A stretch of DNA of 64,000 nucleotides from Asanoa sp. WMMD1127 (GCF_029626225.1 NZ_JARUBP010000001.1:558001-622000); one strand, 5' to 3'. Numbered from the stretch's first letter, positions 1 to 9,162 are shown. Notes: a model not told the origin generated them from the sequence alone. Numbers and translations are program-made.

Positions 1-807
1 GGCGAGGTCCGGCAGGGCGGCCAGCGTCGGCGCGGGCTGCCGCGCGCCGTCGTCGCCGGGGTCGCGCAGCACGGCCAGGGTGCCGCGCAGGTCCCGCAGC
101 GCCTCCTGGCTCACCGTGCTGATCGTGCCCAGGGCCTCGTAGGCAAGGTCAGGATGGGTCGCGCGGCGCATGATGGCCGCGCTGGCGTGGATGCGCATCA
201 CGGTGATGTGGTGGCCGACCGAGTCGTGCAGCTCGCGGGCGATGCGCAGCCGCTCCTCGGCGACCCGCCGGCGGGCCTCGGCCTCGGCCGTGCGCTCCGC
301 CTCGACCGCACGCGCCTCGACGGCCCGCAGGTAGGCCCGGCGGCTGCGGCTGAACTCGCCGAACACGATGATCGCCACGAGCCAGCCGACGACGGGGAAC
401 AGGTCGTCGGTCTCCAGGGGCGCGTCGGAGAGCAGCTCGGCGCCCTGGATCACCAGGACGCAGGCCGTGGCCGCCACGATCGCGCTGATCCGGCGGCCGG
501 CGGTCACCGCGTGGTAGAGCGCGACGACGAACGGGAGCGGCTCGACACCAGGCGGGTTGCCGAGCATGTAGTAGGCGGCGGCCGCCCCGAGGGTCACGAG
601 CAGCGCGATCCGCGGATAGCGCCGCCGGAAGGCGAGCGCGAGCAGGGCCGCGACCAGCAACGCCCAGCCCAGTGGGCCCGTCGGGTCGATGCTGTGCCGC
701 CCGGAGAGATAGGAGCCCCCGAGGGTGACCAGCGCGACGGTCCCCAGGAACACCCACTCGCCGACCGGGCCGTCGGACATCTGCCGCCACCATCGGTAGC
801 CGGTCAT
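1..807 (-). CDS. NarL-family sensor histidine kinase, N-terminal part (runs off left edge)
   Basis: Membrane sensor kinase that would autophosphorylate a histidine and pass the phosphate to a NarL/LuxR-type response regulator, probably encoded beyond the left edge. The visible 269 residues start at ATG 807 and hold a hydrophobic N-terminal half with about five membrane segments. A charged Ala/Glu/Arg-rich helix follows, then the HisKA_3 H-box RELHDSVGHHITVM around residue 200 with the phospho-acceptor His. The ATPase domain lies outside the window. It diverges from the MMPL exporter at 990, with 182 bp between the two starts, so control of that exporter is possible but not shown. Family assignment is firm from the H-box; the signal sensed is unknown. 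Confidence 0.88.
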   Translation of the reverse strand, partial: MTGYRWWRQMSDGPVGEWVFLGTVALVTLGGSYLSGRHSIDPTGPLGWALLVAALLALAFRRRYPRIALLVTLGAAAAYYMLGNPPGVEPLPFVVALYHAVTAGRRISAIVAATACVLVIQGAELLSDAPLETDDLFPVVGWLVAIIVFGEFSRSRRAYLRAVEARAVEAERTAEAEARRRVAEERLRIARELHDSVGHHITVMRIHASAAIMRRATHPDLAYEALGTISTVSQEALRDLRGTLAVLRDPGDDGARQPAPTLAALPDLA

Positions 808-989
808 GCCACACACGGTACGGCACCCGCCGCTCCGCCCCACGGTGGAGAAAAGCCCTCCGGCGTACGCCTTTGGCGCAGTCGGAAACCGTTCCGGAGG
901 TCGAGCCCCGGGGCCGTGCGCGCGTCCACGATGGAGACTGGCGCCTCCCGCCGGGCACCAACCGTATCCGCAGATCCGACGGAGAGACC

Positions 990-3155
990 ATGTCCCGCAC
1001 CGAGATCAGAGCCGCCACCGAGAGCCCGACGTCGACCGGCCCCGCCCAACCTCCCGACCGGGCCACCACGCTGCTTCTCAAGATCTTCGGCCGCCGCTCC
1101 AAGTGGCTGGTCCTGGTCGTCTGGATCGCCCTGCTGGCCGGTGTCGGGCCGATCGCCAACAAGCTCTACGAGGTGACCAGCGACGACGCGCTGGCCTGGC
1201 TGCCCGCGTCGGCCGAGTCGACCGTGGTCGCGGCCCAGGAGGACCGCTTCCCCGACGAGGGCACGCTGCTGGCCGTCGCCGTGTTCGCCCGCGACTCCGG
1301 CCTCACCGACGCCGACCGCGCCGCCGTCTCGGCCGCCCGCGACCGCCTGCAGACGTTCGCCGCCGGCGGGCAGATCGCGGACGCCCTGCCGTCCCCCGAC
1401 GGCCGCGCGCTGGCCCTGCTGGTGCCCATGCCGGTCGGCGACGACGGCGGCGTGGCCGCCGACCGCGTCAACGAGCTGCGCGACGAGGTGCGGGCCGGCC
1501 TGCCGGGCGGCCTGGAGGCCAAGACCACCGGCCCGGCCAGCGCCGGCGCGGACATCGGCGAAGCGTTCGCCGGGCTCGACGCGACGCTGCTGTCGGTCAG
1601 CGTGCTGGTGGTGGCCATCCTGCTGCTGGTCACCTATCGCAGCCCGTCGCTGTGGTTGATGCCGCTGCTCGCCGCGGGCGCCGCCATCCAGCTCGCCAAC
1701 ACCCTGGTCTACCTGCTGGTCGAGCAGGCGGGTCTGGTCGTCAACTCGATGAACGCCGGCATCCTCACGGTGCTCGTCTTCGGCGCCGGCACCGACTACG
1801 CGCTGCTGCTCATCGCCCGCTACCGCGAGGAGCTGCACCGCCACGAGGACCGGCACGTGGCCATGGCGGTCGCACTGCGCCGGGCCGGCCCGGCCGTGAT
1901 CGCGTCCGCGGCCACCGTCGCCGTCGGCCTGCTCTGCCTGCTCGCCGCCGACCTGAGCTCCAACCGCGGCCTCGGCCCGGTCGGTGCCATCGGCGTGGTC
2001 ACCGCGCTGATCGCGATGCTGACGCTGCTCCCGGTGCTCCTGCTGATCTTCGGCCGCGGCCTGTTCTGGCCGTTCGTCCCCCGGGCCGGCACCCCGCCGC
2101 GCTCCGGGCGCAACCTGTGGGCCCGGATCGGCACGGTGGTCGCCCGCCGGCGCCGGCTCGTCTGGGTGGGCACCGCGCTCGTGCTGGCCGCCCTCTCGTT
2201 CGGCGCCAGCGGCATCACGATCGGCCTGACCGGGGCCGACGTCTACACGACCCGGCCCGAGTCGGTGCAGGGCCAGGAGCTGCTGGCCGCCCACTTCCCC
2301 GCCGGGTCCGCCGAGCCGGCTCTGATCACGGCCAACGCGGCGGCGGCGTCCGCCGTGGCCACGGCCGCCCGGGGCGTCCAGGGCGTGGCCGAGGTCGGGC
2401 CGCCGGTCACCTCGACCGACGGGGCGCTGGTCAAGCTCGAGGCGGTGCTGACCGACCCGCCCGACAGCGCGGCCGCCGAGGCGACGGTGCAGCGGCTGCG
2501 CGACGCCGTGCACGGTGTGGGCGGAGCGGACGCCGCGGTCGGCGGCAGCACCGCCACCACCTACGACACCGACCAGGCCAACGCCCACGACCGCACGGTG
2601 GTCATCCCGCTGGTGCTGGGCGTCGTGCTGGTCATCCTGATGGGCCTGCTCCGCGCGCTGGTGGCGCCGGTGCTGCTGGTGGCGACCGTGGTGCTGTCGT
2701 TCGGCACCGCACTCGGGCTCAGCTGGCTGCTCTTCGAGCACGTCTTCGGCTTCAACGGTGTCGACCAGTCGCTGATCCTGCTCGGCTTCCTGTTCCTGGT
2801 CGCGCTCGGCGTCGACTACAACATCTTCCTGATCACGAGAGCCAGGGAGGAGGCCGCCCACCGTGGCCACCAGGCGGGCATGCTGCACGCGCTCGCGGTC
2901 ACCGGTGGGGTGATCACCAGCGCCGGCGTGGTGCTGGCCGCGACGTTCGCCGTGCTCAACGTGCTGCCGCTGGTCGCGACGGCCGAGCTCGGCCTGCTCG
3001 TCGGCCTCGGGGTGCTGCTCGACACGCTCGTCGTCCGGCCGATCCTGGTGCCGGCGCTCGCGCTCGACGTCGGCCGGAAGTTCTGGTGGCCCAGCCGGCT
3101 GTCCCGCGGATCCACTCCCAACCCGTCGGAGCCCCGTCCGGCGGACGCGGCCTGA
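990..3155 (+). CDS. MMPL-family (RND superfamily) membrane exporter
   Basis: Large inner-membrane transporter of the actinobacterial MMPL type, which exports lipids or small hydrophobic molecules using the proton gradient. The 721 residues show the duplicated MMPL plan: one membrane helix near residue 35, a periplasmic domain, a block of five or six helices, a second lone helix around 390-410, a second periplasmic domain and a final helix block. The motif GTDYALL and its counterpart GVDYNIFL mark the two halves and carry the acidic/Tyr residues typical of the family. I chose ATG 990 because GGAGAG lies just upstream; the frame stays open to 873 but that stretch looks unlike the family. It is convergent with the acyl-CoA dehydrogenase, separated by a strong hairpin. 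Confidence 0.93.
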   Translation: MSRTEIRAATESPTSTGPAQPPDRATTLLLKIFGRRSKWLVLVVWIALLAGVGPIANKLYEVTSDDALAWLPASAESTVVAAQEDRFPDEGTLLAVAVFARDSGLTDADRAAVSAARDRLQTFAAGGQIADALPSPDGRALALLVPMPVGDDGGVAADRVNELRDEVRAGLPGGLEAKTTGPASAGADIGEAFAGLDATLLSVSVLVVAILLLVTYRSPSLWLMPLLAAGAAIQLANTLVYLLVEQAGLVVNSMNAGILTVLVFGAGTDYALLLIARYREELHRHEDRHVAMAVALRRAGPAVIASAATVAVGLLCLLAADLSSNRGLGPVGAIGVVTALIAMLTLLPVLLLIFGRGLFWPFVPRAGTPPRSGRNLWARIGTVVARRRRLVWVGTALVLAALSFGASGITIGLTGADVYTTRPESVQGQELLAAHFPAGSAEPALITANAAAASAVATAARGVQGVAEVGPPVTSTDGALVKLEAVLTDPPDSAAAEATVQRLRDAVHGVGGADAAVGGSTATTYDTDQANAHDRTVVIPLVLGVVLVILMGLLRALVAPVLLVATVVLSFGTALGLSWLLFEHVFGFNGVDQSLILLGFLFLVALGVDYNIFLITRAREEAAHRGHQAGMLHALAVTGGVITSAGVVLAATFAVLNVLPLVATAELGLLVGLGVLLDTLVVRPILVPALALDVGRKFWWPSRLSRGSTPNPSEPRPADAA

Positions 3156-3163
3156 GCCGCGCA

Positions 3164-3241
3164 AGGAACGGTCCGTTGTTAACGCCTCGCGTTAACAACG
3201 GACCGTTCCTCTGCGGAAAGCGTTAAGAACGGACCGTTCCT
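3164..3241. repeat. Perfect 21-bp inverted repeat plus a third copy; likely bidirectional terminator or dispersed repeat
   Basis: Positions 3164-3184 and 3190-3210 are exact reverse complements (21 bp) around a 5-nt loop. A third copy of the right arm follows at 3221-3241 with one mismatch, so it can also pair with the left arm. The unit contains AACGGTCCGTT and GTTAAC, AT-richer than the surroundings. It lies between the convergent stops of the MMPL and acyl-CoA dehydrogenase genes, where a two-way terminator is expected. The extra copy is more like a dispersed repeat unit than a simple terminator. Confidence 0.85.
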
Positions 3242-3249
3242 TTCGGCCG

Positions 3250-4977
3250 TCACGGCACGGGGACCGGGCCGCCGAGGGGCAGGGGCGTCAGCGAGAAGAG
3301 CTGCCGGCCGGAGGCTTGGGACAGAAGAGCGTCCCAGACCGCGTCGGCCGCCTCGGGCGAGAGCTGACGCTCGGGAGCAAGCCGCTGGACGAGCCGCTCC
3401 AGGCAGGCCACCAGCAGGTCGTCGCCGGCGGCGTCGTCGTGCAGCCAGGTCCACAGTAGACACGCGGCGGCGTGCAGGACGCAGTGGGTCCGGGCCATCG
3501 AGAAGGCGAGCAGCTGCGGCTCGCGCGCCGCCGCGACGGGTGACGCCCCCTCGTAGTGCGCCCGGGCGCGGGCCCAGGCCGTGTCGAGCTCGGCCAGCAC
3601 CGCGCGCAGCGGCGCGCCGGCGCCCGGGCGGGCCAGCACCCGCTCCACGGCCACCGACCAGCTCGCCGTGATCTCGTCACGCCCGCCGTTGGTCAGCTGC
3701 AACCGCCGGCCGTCCGGCGTCCACGGCGTCGCCTCGCGCGAGCGGTCGAAGAGGGCGGTCAGCAGGTCGTCGTCGGCTTCGCCCGGCGCCGGGCGGGTGA
3801 GCACGAACGGCAGTTGCGCCGCGATGCCGCCCAGGTTGACGTGCGTCGTGCCCTCGAAGATGCCGGCGATGGCCTGGTCGCGGTCGAGCTTCTGGAACGC
3901 GCGGGCCGGCAGCGCGTCGCGCAGGTAGCCGCGGGCGCTGAGCACGGTCCGCAGATCGGCGACCGCCTGCTCGACCGTCGTCGGCACGAAGTACTTCACG
4001 ATCCCCGACCACAGGCTGAGGCGGTCGGGTGCGACGCTGATCGCCCGCGTCGCCGGCACCGCCACGCACTCGCCGACGAGCAGGTCGAGGTAGGCGCGGA
4101 CCAGCACGTCCCGCACCACCGGCAGCGCGGTGATCGCGGCGCCGTAGAGGACCCGCCGCTGGCCGTGGCCGAGGGCGATCCGCAGCGCGGTGTCGAGGCT
4201 GCCCAGCGACAGCGCGCCGATCAGCGTGCGGGTGACCTGCAGGGCCTTGAGCGTCTGGGCGATGCCGGTGCCGGGCCGGCCGAGCACCGCGGCGCCCGGC
4301 ACGGGGCACTCGTCGAACACGATGCCGCTCATGTCGTGACCCCGCAGGCCGAGGGTGGGCACGCGGGGCGTGTTGGACCACCGCCGCGCGGGCAGCGCCG
4401 CCTTGTCGAGCAGCAGCAGGGAGAAGTCGCGGGGGCCCGTGCGGGCGTACACCGTGGCGAACGTGCCGCGGGTGGCGTTGCCGATCGGCCATTTCTCGCC
4501 CGAGAGCAGATAGCCGCCGGATCCGTCCGGCCGCGCCACCACCTGGCAGCCCGCGAGGTCACTGCCGTGGTCGCGCTCGGACATCGCGAACGAGCCCAGG
4601 TCGCCGCCGCGGAGCCGGTCGGCCAGCCAGCCGCGCTGGTCGGCGTCGCCCCACAGCCACACGGGGTTCGCACCGAGCAGCGCCGTGCCGTAGGAGACGG
4701 CGGCCCGCACGTCGCGGCGGGCTACGACCCGGGACACGGCGAACAGCTCCTCGAAGGTACGCAGCCGCCCGCCCAGCGCCTCGGGCACCAGCAGCGCCGG
4801 GAACTCCCACTCGCGCAGTGCGGCCATCAGCGCGACCGGCATCTCGCCGGCGTCGTCCGCCTCGACCGAGGCCGCGAAGGACGCCGGCGTGCCGTCGTCG
4901 TCCGGGTCGCCCAGGAATTGTTCGAGCGCCGCGGCGGATTGATATGCGGGCGGCGGAACGGCATTCGATCCGGTCAT
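3250..4977 (-). CDS. Acyl-CoA/acyl-ACP dehydrogenase family protein
   Basis: FAD-dependent dehydrogenase (575 aa) expected to introduce an alpha,beta double bond into an acyl thioester. The N-terminal and middle domains carry the family patterns around AMSERDHGSD (131-140) and SGEKWPIGNA (159-168). The C-terminal helical domain holds GIFEGTTHV near 372-380, where Glu375 is the likely catalytic base. At 575 aa it is longer than a minimal ~380-aa enzyme, with a C-terminal extension after about residue 390. Start ATG 4977 has GGAGGTGA upstream. It diverges from the FAAL/ACP genes, so the true substrate may be the FAAL-loaded acyl-ACP, as for the acyl dehydrogenases of friulimicin-type lipid starters; that is inference from context. 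Confidence 0.9.
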   Translation of the reverse strand: MTGSNAVPPPAYQSAAALEQFLGDPDDDGTPASFAASVEADDAGEMPVALMAALREWEFPALLVPEALGGRLRTFEELFAVSRVVARRDVRAAVSYGTALLGANPVWLWGDADQRGWLADRLRGGDLGSFAMSERDHGSDLAGCQVVARPDGSGGYLLSGEKWPIGNATRGTFATVYARTGPRDFSLLLLDKAALPARRWSNTPRVPTLGLRGHDMSGIVFDECPVPGAAVLGRPGTGIAQTLKALQVTRTLIGALSLGSLDTALRIALGHGQRRVLYGAAITALPVVRDVLVRAYLDLLVGECVAVPATRAISVAPDRLSLWSGIVKYFVPTTVEQAVADLRTVLSARGYLRDALPARAFQKLDRDQAIAGIFEGTTHVNLGGIAAQLPFVLTRPAPGEADDDLLTALFDRSREATPWTPDGRRLQLTNGGRDEITASWSVAVERVLARPGAGAPLRAVLAELDTAWARARAHYEGASPVAAAREPQLLAFSMARTHCVLHAAACLLWTWLHDDAAGDDLLVACLERLVQRLAPERQLSPEAADAVWDALLSQASGRQLFSLTPLPLGGPVPVP

Positions 4978-5144
4978 TTTCCGGTCACCTCCGTCGATGT
5001 CGTCGAGGCGACGATACTGTGCCGCCGACGACGCGGAGAAGCACCAGAACCCTGCTTCTAGAGGCGTTCCAGCAGGGCACTAGCGCGGCCGAATAGCTTC
5101 GCGCAGAACGATCCGGCCGGCCTGTGCGCACTGGAGGTTCGATT
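4978..5144. promoter_or_regulatory. Divergent promoter region between acyl-CoA dehydrogenase and FAAL operon
   Basis: This 167-bp gap separates the two divergent arms of the biosynthetic locus and must hold the start signals of both. Ribosome sites are visible at each end: GGAGGTGA before the dehydrogenase and GGAGG at 5133-5137 before the FAAL. I could not recognise convincing -35/-10 pairs or a clear operator. Confidence 0.45.
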
Positions 5145-6911
5145 ATGCCGAACCAACCGAGATTCGAAACTCTCGTCGATATGTTGCGTTATCGCGCCGC
5201 CCGTACGCCGAACAAGGAAGCATTCTTTTTCACACAGGAAAGTGGCGACCTGGCCGTCGGCGACCTGCTGACCTATGGCGAGCTCGACGCCGGCGCGCGC
5301 CGGATCGGCGGCTGGCTGCGGGCCCACCTGCCCGGTGGCGCCGCCGGCCGGCCCGTCGTGCTGGCCTTCCCGCCCGGCCTCGAGTTCGCGATGGCCTACT
5401 TCGGCTGCCTCTACGCCGGCGCGATCGCGGTCCCGGCGCCACCGCCGGACGGCAACCGGCTCCACCAGGAGCGGGTCGAGCGGATCGTCGCCGACTGTGC
5501 CGCGGCCGCGCTGTTGACCGACACGGTCGTCCGGTTCGCCGAGCGGCCGCCGGGCGACGTCCCGGTGTTCGCGACCGGTCCAGGCCGGATGCCCGACGTC
5601 GGCTGGGAGCCACCGGCGCTCACCGGCGACGACCTGGCGATGCTCCAGTACACGTCGGGCTCCACCAGCGAGCCCAAGGGCGTGATGCTGACGCACGGCA
5701 ACGTGCTGGCGAACCTCGAGCTGATCTCGCGGCGCGCGGACACCGACCACCGGCTGCGGGTCTGCGGCTGGCTGCCGTTCCACCACGACATGGGGCTGAC
5801 CCAGCTGCTCAGCGTCAGTTACGTCGGCGGCTTCGGCGCCCTGATGTCGCCGACGGCCTTCCTCAAGCGGCCGCACCGCTGGCTGCACATGGTGCACCAC
5901 TTCCGCGGCGACATCATGCTGGCGCCCAACTTCGCGTACGACCTCTGCGCCCGCCGGATCCCCGACGCCCAGCTGGCCGGCGTCGACCTGAGCAGCGTGC
6001 GGCTCGCCATGAACGGCGCGGAGCCGATCGCGGCGCAGACGATCCGCGGTTTCGCGACCCGGTTCGCGCCGCTGGGCTTCCGCCCCGAGGCGGCCTACCC
6101 CTGCTACGGGATGGCGGAGGCGACCCTGTTCGTCACCGGCGGCCGCGCGGGCGAGGTGCCGGTGCTCCGGCACGTCGTCACCGAGCAGCTCGAGGCGGAC
6201 CGGCTGGTGGGGGCCGTGGGCGGTGCGCACACCACCGAGCTCGTGGGCAGCGGCCAGGTCGACGGCTACGACCTGCGCATCGTCGACACCGCGACGGGTG
6301 CCCCGCTGCCACCGGGCCGGATCGGCGAGATCTGGGTACGCGGCCCCAGCATCGGTCGCGGCTACTGGAACCGGCCGGCCGAGTCGGCCGACACCTTCGA
6401 CGCCCACACCCCCGACGGCGAGGGCGGCTTCCTGCGCACCGGCGACCTCGGCGGCCTGCTCGACGGCGAGCTGTTCGTCACCGGGCGCCGCAAGGAGATG
6501 CTGATCGTGCACGGCCGCAACCTCTACCCGCAGGACATCGAGCGCGCCGTCCGGGCGCTGCACCCGGCCCTCGACGCCGGCCTGGGCGCCGCGTTCGCGG
6601 TCGCCGACGACGATCCGCGCGTGGTCGTGGTGCAGGAGGTCCGCGGCACGCTCCCGCCCGACTCGGCCGGACCGCTGGTCGGGGCGATCCAGGCGACCGT
6701 GAGCCGGGAGTTCGGGATCAAGGTGGCCGCCGTCGCGCTGCTGCGCCCCGGCCAGGTGCCCCGCACCACGAGCGGCAAGGTGCAGCGCCGGCGCGCCCGC
6801 GAGCTGTTCCTGGCCCACCGGCTGACGACCGTGCACGAGCAGGTGGCGCCCGGGGTCCGCCCGGCACCTGCCAGTTCGACGCCGCCACAGGCGGCGGCGC
6901 CCGCCCGCTGA
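5145..6911 (+). CDS. Fatty acyl-AMP ligase (FAAL)
   Basis: Activates a fatty acid as acyl-adenylate and hands it to a carrier protein, here most likely the ACP 14 bp downstream. The 588 residues include the adenylation core motif SGSTSEPKG at 171-179, the FAAL-type PFHHDMGL segment, a conserved YGMAE motif, TGDLGG near the hinge and a C-terminal KEMLIVHGRNLYPQDIE block. The last of these is the FAAL pattern seen in FadD32-like enzymes and differs from acyl-CoA ligases. ATG 5145 is preferred over the in-frame GTG 5124 because GGAGG lies 7 bp before it. It is the first gene of the plus-strand operon. Chain length of the substrate cannot be read from the sequence. Confidence 0.95.
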   Translation: MPNQPRFETLVDMLRYRAARTPNKEAFFFTQESGDLAVGDLLTYGELDAGARRIGGWLRAHLPGGAAGRPVVLAFPPGLEFAMAYFGCLYAGAIAVPAPPPDGNRLHQERVERIVADCAAAALLTDTVVRFAERPPGDVPVFATGPGRMPDVGWEPPALTGDDLAMLQYTSGSTSEPKGVMLTHGNVLANLELISRRADTDHRLRVCGWLPFHHDMGLTQLLSVSYVGGFGALMSPTAFLKRPHRWLHMVHHFRGDIMLAPNFAYDLCARRIPDAQLAGVDLSSVRLAMNGAEPIAAQTIRGFATRFAPLGFRPEAAYPCYGMAEATLFVTGGRAGEVPVLRHVVTEQLEADRLVGAVGGAHTTELVGSGQVDGYDLRIVDTATGAPLPPGRIGEIWVRGPSIGRGYWNRPAESADTFDAHTPDGEGGFLRTGDLGGLLDGELFVTGRRKEMLIVHGRNLYPQDIERAVRALHPALDAGLGAAFAVADDDPRVVVVQEVRGTLPPDSAGPLVGAIQATVSREFGIKVAAVALLRPGQVPRTTSGKVQRRRARELFLAHRLTTVHEQVAPGVRPAPASSTPPQAAAPAR

Positions 6912-6925
6912 CCGAGGAGACCGAG

Positions 6926-7186
6926 ATGGCCACCGACTCCGACGAGTCCTACGACGAGATGCTGGAGTGGCTGACGGAACGGGTCACCTTCTACCTGGAC
7001 CGGGACGAGCCCGTCGACCCCGACGTCCCGCTCGCCGAGTTCGGCGTCGACTCGATCTACACGGCGAGCATCGTCGGCGAGGTCGAGGAGCGCTACGGGC
7101 TCACCGTCGACCCGACGGCCGCCTGGGACCACCCGACCGTGGCGGCGCTCACCAAGTACCTGCACGAGCGGCTGGCGGCGGGATGA
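6926..7186 (+). CDS. Acyl carrier protein
   Basis: Small acidic carrier (86 aa) that holds acyl intermediates on a phosphopantetheine arm. The attachment motif FGVDSI places the modified serine at residue 43, in the usual position at the start of helix 2. Acidic helices before and after it fit the ACP fold. Its stop overlaps the start of the ketosynthase (ATGA), and the FAAL ends 14 bp upstream, so the three are translationally linked. It most likely receives the acyl chain from the FAAL and presents it to the dehydrogenase and ketosynthase. The pocket sequence VDSIYT is slightly unusual (DSL is commoner) but well within the family. Confidence 0.95.
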   Translation: MATDSDESYDEMLEWLTERVTFYLDRDEPVDPDVPLAEFGVDSIYTASIVGEVEERYGLTVDPTAAWDHPTVAALTKYLHERLAAG

Positions 7187-9162
7187 CCGACGTCGCGGTG
7201 GTGGGGCTGGCCTGCCGGTTCCCGGGCGGGGAGAGCCGCGACGCGTTCTGGGAGCTGTTGCGCCGCGGTGGCGACGGGGTCGGACCCGTGCCGCCGGCCC
7301 GGTGGGAGCCGGACCGCTACTACTCCCCCGAGAGCGCCAGCGGCACGATGAACAACCGCGAGGGCGCGTTCCTGCGCGACGTGGACGGCCTCGACCACGA
7401 GTTCTTCGCGATCAACCCGACCGACGCCGCCGCGCTGGACCCGCACCAGCGCCTGCTGCTCTCCTGCGCCTGGCATGCGCTGGAGGACGCGGGCGTCGAC
7501 CCGACCGGCCTCGCGGGCGCGGCGTGCGGCGTCTACCTCGGCGTCATGGGCAACGACTGGGTGTGGCGCACGGCGGACACCGCGGCGGCCGGCTTCACGT
7601 CGCGCCAGGGCGCCGGCACCGGGCACCACATGGCCGCCAACCGGCTCTCGTACCAGCTGAACCTGCGCGGTCCGAGCCTCGCGATCGACACGGCCTGCTC
7701 GTCGTCGCTGGTCGCCGTGCACCTCGCGGCCCGGGCGGTGGCCGACGGCGACTGCGACTACGCGCTCGCCGGCGGTGTCAACGCCATCCTCGAACCGATC
7801 AACGGCATCTACTTCACGCTGCTGGGCCTGTCAGCGCCCGACGGCCGGTGCAAGCCGTTCAACGCCGCCGCCGACGGGATGGGCCGGGGCGAGGGCGTCG
7901 GCGTGGTGGTGCTGCGCCGGTTGGCCGACGCACGGGCCGCCGGGCAACGGGTCTACGCGGTCGTCCGCGGCGGCGCCATCAGCCACAACGGTCGCAGCAA
8001 CGGCATCACCGCGCCCGCCCGTTGGGGCCAGCAGGAGGCGATCGAACGCGCGTACCGCAACGCCGGTGTGGCGGCGGCGGACCTCGACTTCGTGGAAGCG
8101 CACGGCACGGGCACGCTGATCGGCGACGCCATCGAGGTGAACGCCCTGCGCGCGGTGCACGCCGCCGGCCGCGCGGCGCCGTGCGCGGTGGGCTCGGTCA
8201 AGGGGAACATCGGGCACACCGAGGGCGCGGCCGGCATCGCCAGCTTCATCAAGGCGACCTTGGCGATCCACCACCGGCTGCTGCCACCGACCGTGCACGG
8301 CCGCCCGACCAACCCGGCGCTCGAGCTGGACGGCCCGGTGCTGCGGCTCGTCGACGAGGCCCGACCGTTGCCGGACACCGGCGTCCTCGGGGGCGTCAGC
8401 GCGTTCGGTCTCGGCGGCACCAACGCGCACGTCGTGCTCGCCGGCGACGACGCCCCGGCTGCCGTGCCCAGCCCGGGCCGCGGCGTCTTCACGGTGTCCG
8501 CGCCGACCGACGCGGCGTTGCGGCGCAACCTGCTCGCCCAGGCCGACGTGCTCAGCTCGGCACCGGATGCCGAGCTCGCCGCCCGCTGCCACACCAGCAA
8601 CCGGACGAAGGCGGGGATGCGGGTGCGGTTCGCCGCCGTCGCGACCTCGCGCGTGGCGCTCGTGACGGCGCTGCGGGCCGCGGCGGCCGCGCCGGTGCCG
8701 ATCGAGCGGTCCGGCCGGATCCGGCTCGGCTTCCAGGTCGGCGTGCCGACCGGCCCGGTCGACGACGCGGTCGACCTGTTGCTCGCGCTGCGGCTGGATC
8801 CGGTCGCGCTGCTGGCCACGCCCGGAGCTCCACAGTCCATCGTGGACCGGATCATGACCGCCACCGAGCTGCCCGTCCTGCCCGTCGACGCCGCGCCGCG
8901 CCTCAGTCACGTCGTCCGGATCGGCGACCCCCGGGCGGTCCTCGGCGTGTCCACCATGGACGACGTCTGGTCGGTGGCCGCTGCCCTCTACCGGGCCGGC
9001 GCACAACCGCAGTGGGACGCCCTCTACCGGCCCGACCAGCGCCAGGTGCGACCCCTCGCGCCCTACCAGTTCGCACCGACCCGATTCCCGTTGCCGGAAC
9101 GCGCCGGGCGGGACCGACGCGAGGAGACCACCGCATGGAGCACGACCGGATCCCGGTCCTGA
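7183..9162 (+). CDS. Modular-type ketosynthase with collapsed acyltransferase region
   Basis: Beta-ketoacyl synthase (659 aa) that would condense the ACP-bound acyl chain with an extender unit. The KS domain (1-420) is complete: Cys172 in DTACSSSL, His307 in EAHGTGT and His345 in KGNIGHTEG form the catalytic triad. After it come a KS-AT-linker-like stretch (about 435-505) and a short segment with no GHSxG nucleophile. The C-terminal end (about 590-640) looks like a post-AT linker (LYRAGAQPQWDALY then PYQFAPTRFPL). The ~280-residue AT core is therefore missing and replaced by roughly 85 residues. Extender units would have to be loaded in trans. No KR, DH, ER, ACP or TE domain follows. It starts inside the ACP stop and overlaps the monooxygenase by 28 bp. 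Confidence 0.93.
   Translation: MTDVAVVGLACRFPGGESRDAFWELLRRGGDGVGPVPPARWEPDRYYSPESASGTMNNREGAFLRDVDGLDHEFFAINPTDAAALDPHQRLLLSCAWHALEDAGVDPTGLAGAACGVYLGVMGNDWVWRTADTAAAGFTSRQGAGTGHHMAANRLSYQLNLRGPSLAIDTACSSSLVAVHLAARAVADGDCDYALAGGVNAILEPINGIYFTLLGLSAPDGRCKPFNAAADGMGRGEGVGVVVLRRLADARAAGQRVYAVVRGGAISHNGRSNGITAPARWGQQEAIERAYRNAGVAAADLDFVEAHGTGTLIGDAIEVNALRAVHAAGRAAPCAVGSVKGNIGHTEGAAGIASFIKATLAIHHRLLPPTVHGRPTNPALELDGPVLRLVDEARPLPDTGVLGGVSAFGLGGTNAHVVLAGDDAPAAVPSPGRGVFTVSAPTDAALRRNLLAQADVLSSAPDAELAARCHTSNRTKAGMRVRFAAVATSRVALVTALRAAAAAPVPIERSGRIRLGFQVGVPTGPVDDAVDLLLALRLDPVALLATPGAPQSIVDRIMTATELPVLPVDAAPRLSHVVRIGDPRAVLGVSTMDDVWSVAAALYRAGAQPQWDALYRPDQRQVRPLAPYQFAPTRFPLPERAGRDRREETTAWSTTGSRS

Noticed and set aside
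804-3164. Very long antisense open frame opposite the MMPL gene
   Set aside because: Composition is Arg/His/Gly/Gln-rich with no family pattern; it is a GC-driven shadow of the MMPL gene.
5058-6836. Long antisense frame opposite the FAAL gene
   Set aside because: Same cause; the FAAL frame has clear motifs and ribosome site.
7302-9134. Long plus-strand frame running into the monooxygenase from within the ketosynthase
   Set aside because: The part before 9135 is Arg-rich shadow of the ketosynthase; the monooxygenase starts at ATG 9135.
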